A stretch of DNA of 64,000 nucleotides from Pedobacter sp. L105. Its GTDB lineage: Bacteria > Bacteroidota > Bacteroidia > Sphingobacteriales > Sphingobacteriaceae. The position numbers and the translations under genes were made by a program. Shown piece after piece: positions 62,965 through 64,000 of the stretch (position 1 is the first letter of the stretch; each line of letters starts with the position of its first letter). The stretch is from the NCBI RefSeq assembly GCF_009765875.1, contig NZ_LMUP01000014.1:372001-436000 (forward strand). The letters are read 5' to 3'. Under the pieces are notes generated by a model. The model was given only the letters and a program-made list of their open reading frames with translations. It made no database searches and had not been told where the DNA came from.

Positions 62965-63881
62965 TTGTTATTCCTTTACTGGCAGGTTACCTGCTCGACC
63001 TTATTTTTGGTGATCTTCAGCAATTACCCCATCCTGTCCGTTTTTTTGGTACGCTGATCGGTTTAGCGGAAAAATACTTAAACCAGGGCAAATGGAAATT
63101 CCTGAAAGGAATGGCTGTTACCCTGGTGCTTTGTTCTGGTACTTACCTTGTTTTCTATGCTGCCATCCATTTTTTACTCACCTACTGTGTACCCCTGTAT
63201 TTTATCTTTGCCACTATCTTTATGTATTACGCACTGGCCAATAAAGGGCTCATCACCGAAGGGAAAAAGGTTTTTGATGCTTTAAATTTGCTGGGCCTTG
63301 AAGCGGGAAGAAAACAGCTGTCATGGATTGTAGGACGAGATACTTCTGCATTGAGTGCGCAGCAGATTCGGATAGCGGTATTTGAAACCATGTCGGAGAA
63401 TCTGAGTGATGGTGTAATTGCACCCTTATTTTTTTATTTTGTGGCCGGGGTACCTGGAATGCTGACTTATAAAATGATCAATACACTGGATTCCATGATT
63501 GGCTACCGAAATGACCGTTATGAATACTTTGGGAAGTTTGCCGCCCTTCTGGATGATGTGGTAAACTATATTCCTGCGCGGATCACCGCAGTGCTGATGG
63601 TATTGGTTTCATTTAGCTGGCGCGGATGTAAGTTTGTTCTGCGTTACGGTCACCACCACAAGAGTCCTAATTCCGGCTATCCTGAAGCGGCACTGGCCGG
63701 TATTCTGGACGTGCGTTTTGGCGGCCCAAATGTGTATCACGGCGTGATGGTAGATAAACCTTATATCGGAACCAACGACCGTGAAATTAAACATGAAGAA
63801 TTTAAGGTGGTCAGCAGCATCAACCAGGGCGTCTGTTTAATCACGGTTTTATCACTCGTGATCTACTTTTTTCACCGCTAA
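62946..63881 (+). CDS. cbiB: Adenosylcobinamide-phosphate synthase CbiB/CobD
   Basis: 311 residues, membrane protein with about four spans ('VIPLLAGYLLDLIFGD' at the start, 'FIFATIFMYYALANKG', 'LIVLVSFSWRG'-like). Family signatures are 'LIFGDLQQLPHPVRFFG', 'TMSENLSDGVIAPLFFY' and 'GNPPNV-like' 'RFGGPNVYHG' near the end. It attaches the aminopropanol arm to adenosylcobyric acid. It overlaps the previous gene, and its stop overlaps the start of the next gene by 1 base. Confidence 0.95.
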   Translation: METYSIIVIPLLAGYLLDLIFGDLQQLPHPVRFFGTLIGLAEKYLNQGKWKFLKGMAVTLVLCSGTYLVFYAAIHFLLTYCVPLYFIFATIFMYYALANKGLITEGKKVFDALNLLGLEAGRKQLSWIVGRDTSALSAQQIRIAVFETMSENLSDGVIAPLFFYFVAGVPGMLTYKMINTLDSMIGYRNDRYEYFGKFAALLDDVVNYIPARITAVLMVLVSFSWRGCKFVLRYGHHHKSPNSGYPEAALAGILDVRFGGPNVYHGVMVDKPYIGTNDREIKHEEFKVVSSINQGVCLITVLSLVIYFFHR

Positions 63882-64000
63882 TGGAATTTCAAAAATATAT
63901 TATCACCGGTGGGCCGGGTTCAGGTAAATCTACCTTAGTTGCCGGATTAGAGGAGCAAGGTTATGCCTGTTCTGCAGAAATATCCCGGAAAATGATCCAG
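63881..64000 (+). CDS. P-loop ATPase (AAA_28-like), 3' end outside window
   Basis: The ATG at 63881 shares its A with the cbiB stop codon (TAATG). The 40 visible residues hold a Walker A motif 'GGPGSGKSTL' in 'YIITGGPGSGKSTLVAGL' and 'EISRKMIQ'. This opening matches the small AAA_28/NadR-like ATPases often found in Bacteroidota next to cobalamin genes. The function is not proven; it runs past position 64000. Confidence 0.7.
   Translation, partial: MEFQKYIITGGPGSGKSTLVAGLEEQGYACSAEISRKMIQ

Noticed and set aside
1..64000. CRISPR arrays, tRNA or rRNA genes, prophage modules
   Set aside because: No regularly spaced repeats, cloverleaf-like sequences, rRNA motifs or phage structural genes were recognised.

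Overview
The window looks like a chromosomal segment of a soil- or water-type Bacteroidota bacterium, most likely Pedobacter or a close relative in Sphingobacteriaceae. Support: two SusC/SusD nutrient-uptake systems, one with the Bacteroidota ECF sigma/FecR pair; lipoproteins with the short 'C-K-K' tails of this group; promoters matching the Bacteroidota -33/-7 form (TTTG ... TAnnTTTG); and a moderately AT-rich composition. I see no rRNA, tRNA, CRISPR array, prophage or intact insertion sequence. The assignment is by gene content, not by a database search.

Layout. 1-2.8 kb: end of a TPR-like protein, a HAD phosphatase, two very small genes and a CDGSH iron-sulfur protein. 2.9-8.3 kb: two secreted GH20 beta-N-acetylhexosaminidases and a secreted HExxH protein. 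8.4-15.7 kb: a DUF1080 protein, a PfkB sugar kinase, and a divergent AraC regulator with a degenerate receiver domain facing a SusC/SusD pair. 15.8-18.4 kb: a compact four-gene signalling operon (lipoprotein, membrane protein, histidine kinase, NarL-type regulator). 18.6-21.2 kb: a duplicated-domain protein of unknown function, an outer-membrane-barrel remnant, a HipA-like kinase/DUF3037 pair and two long hairpin elements. 21.2-30.2 kb: an M1 aminopeptidase divergent from a complete sufBCDSE-sufT-sufR operon, whose promoter carries a perfect inverted repeat.

30.3-35.5 kb is the most unusual part: a full-length class I lanthipeptide dehydratase (LanB), a LytS/LytTR-type two-component system, and a 50-codon gene for a peptide with a Thr-rich, cysteine-free C-terminus. 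No LanC cyclase, protease or exporter is present. I read it as a compact RiPP locus that may make a dehydroamino-acid peptide without lanthionine rings. 35.6-45.6 kb holds a SYLF protein and an ECF sigma/FecR/SusC/SusD/DUF4843/PKD uptake locus. 45.8-46.9 kb holds an Rpn-family PD-(D/E)XK nuclease whose C-terminal tail is duplicated as a separate, translationally overlapping small ORF, possibly an inhibitor.

47.1-52.8 kb: a five-gene deoxysugar-acid pathway (mutarotase, UxaA-family dehydratase, two SDR dehydrogenases, FAH-family hydrolase) with a divergent AraC regulator; non-phosphorylative L-fucose (or L-rhamnose) breakdown fits best. 52.9-60.3 kb: VOC protein, DUF885 peptidase-like protein, a second AraC regulator, a DJ-1/PfpI protein, inositol-phosphate synthase and a TlpA-like thioredoxin. 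60.5-64.0 kb: start of a cobalamin-assembly operon (CobQ, aminotransferase-like CobC/CobD, CbiB, then a P-loop ATPase cut by the window end).

Many convergent or tandem gene ends are separated by clear hairpin terminators, listed individually.
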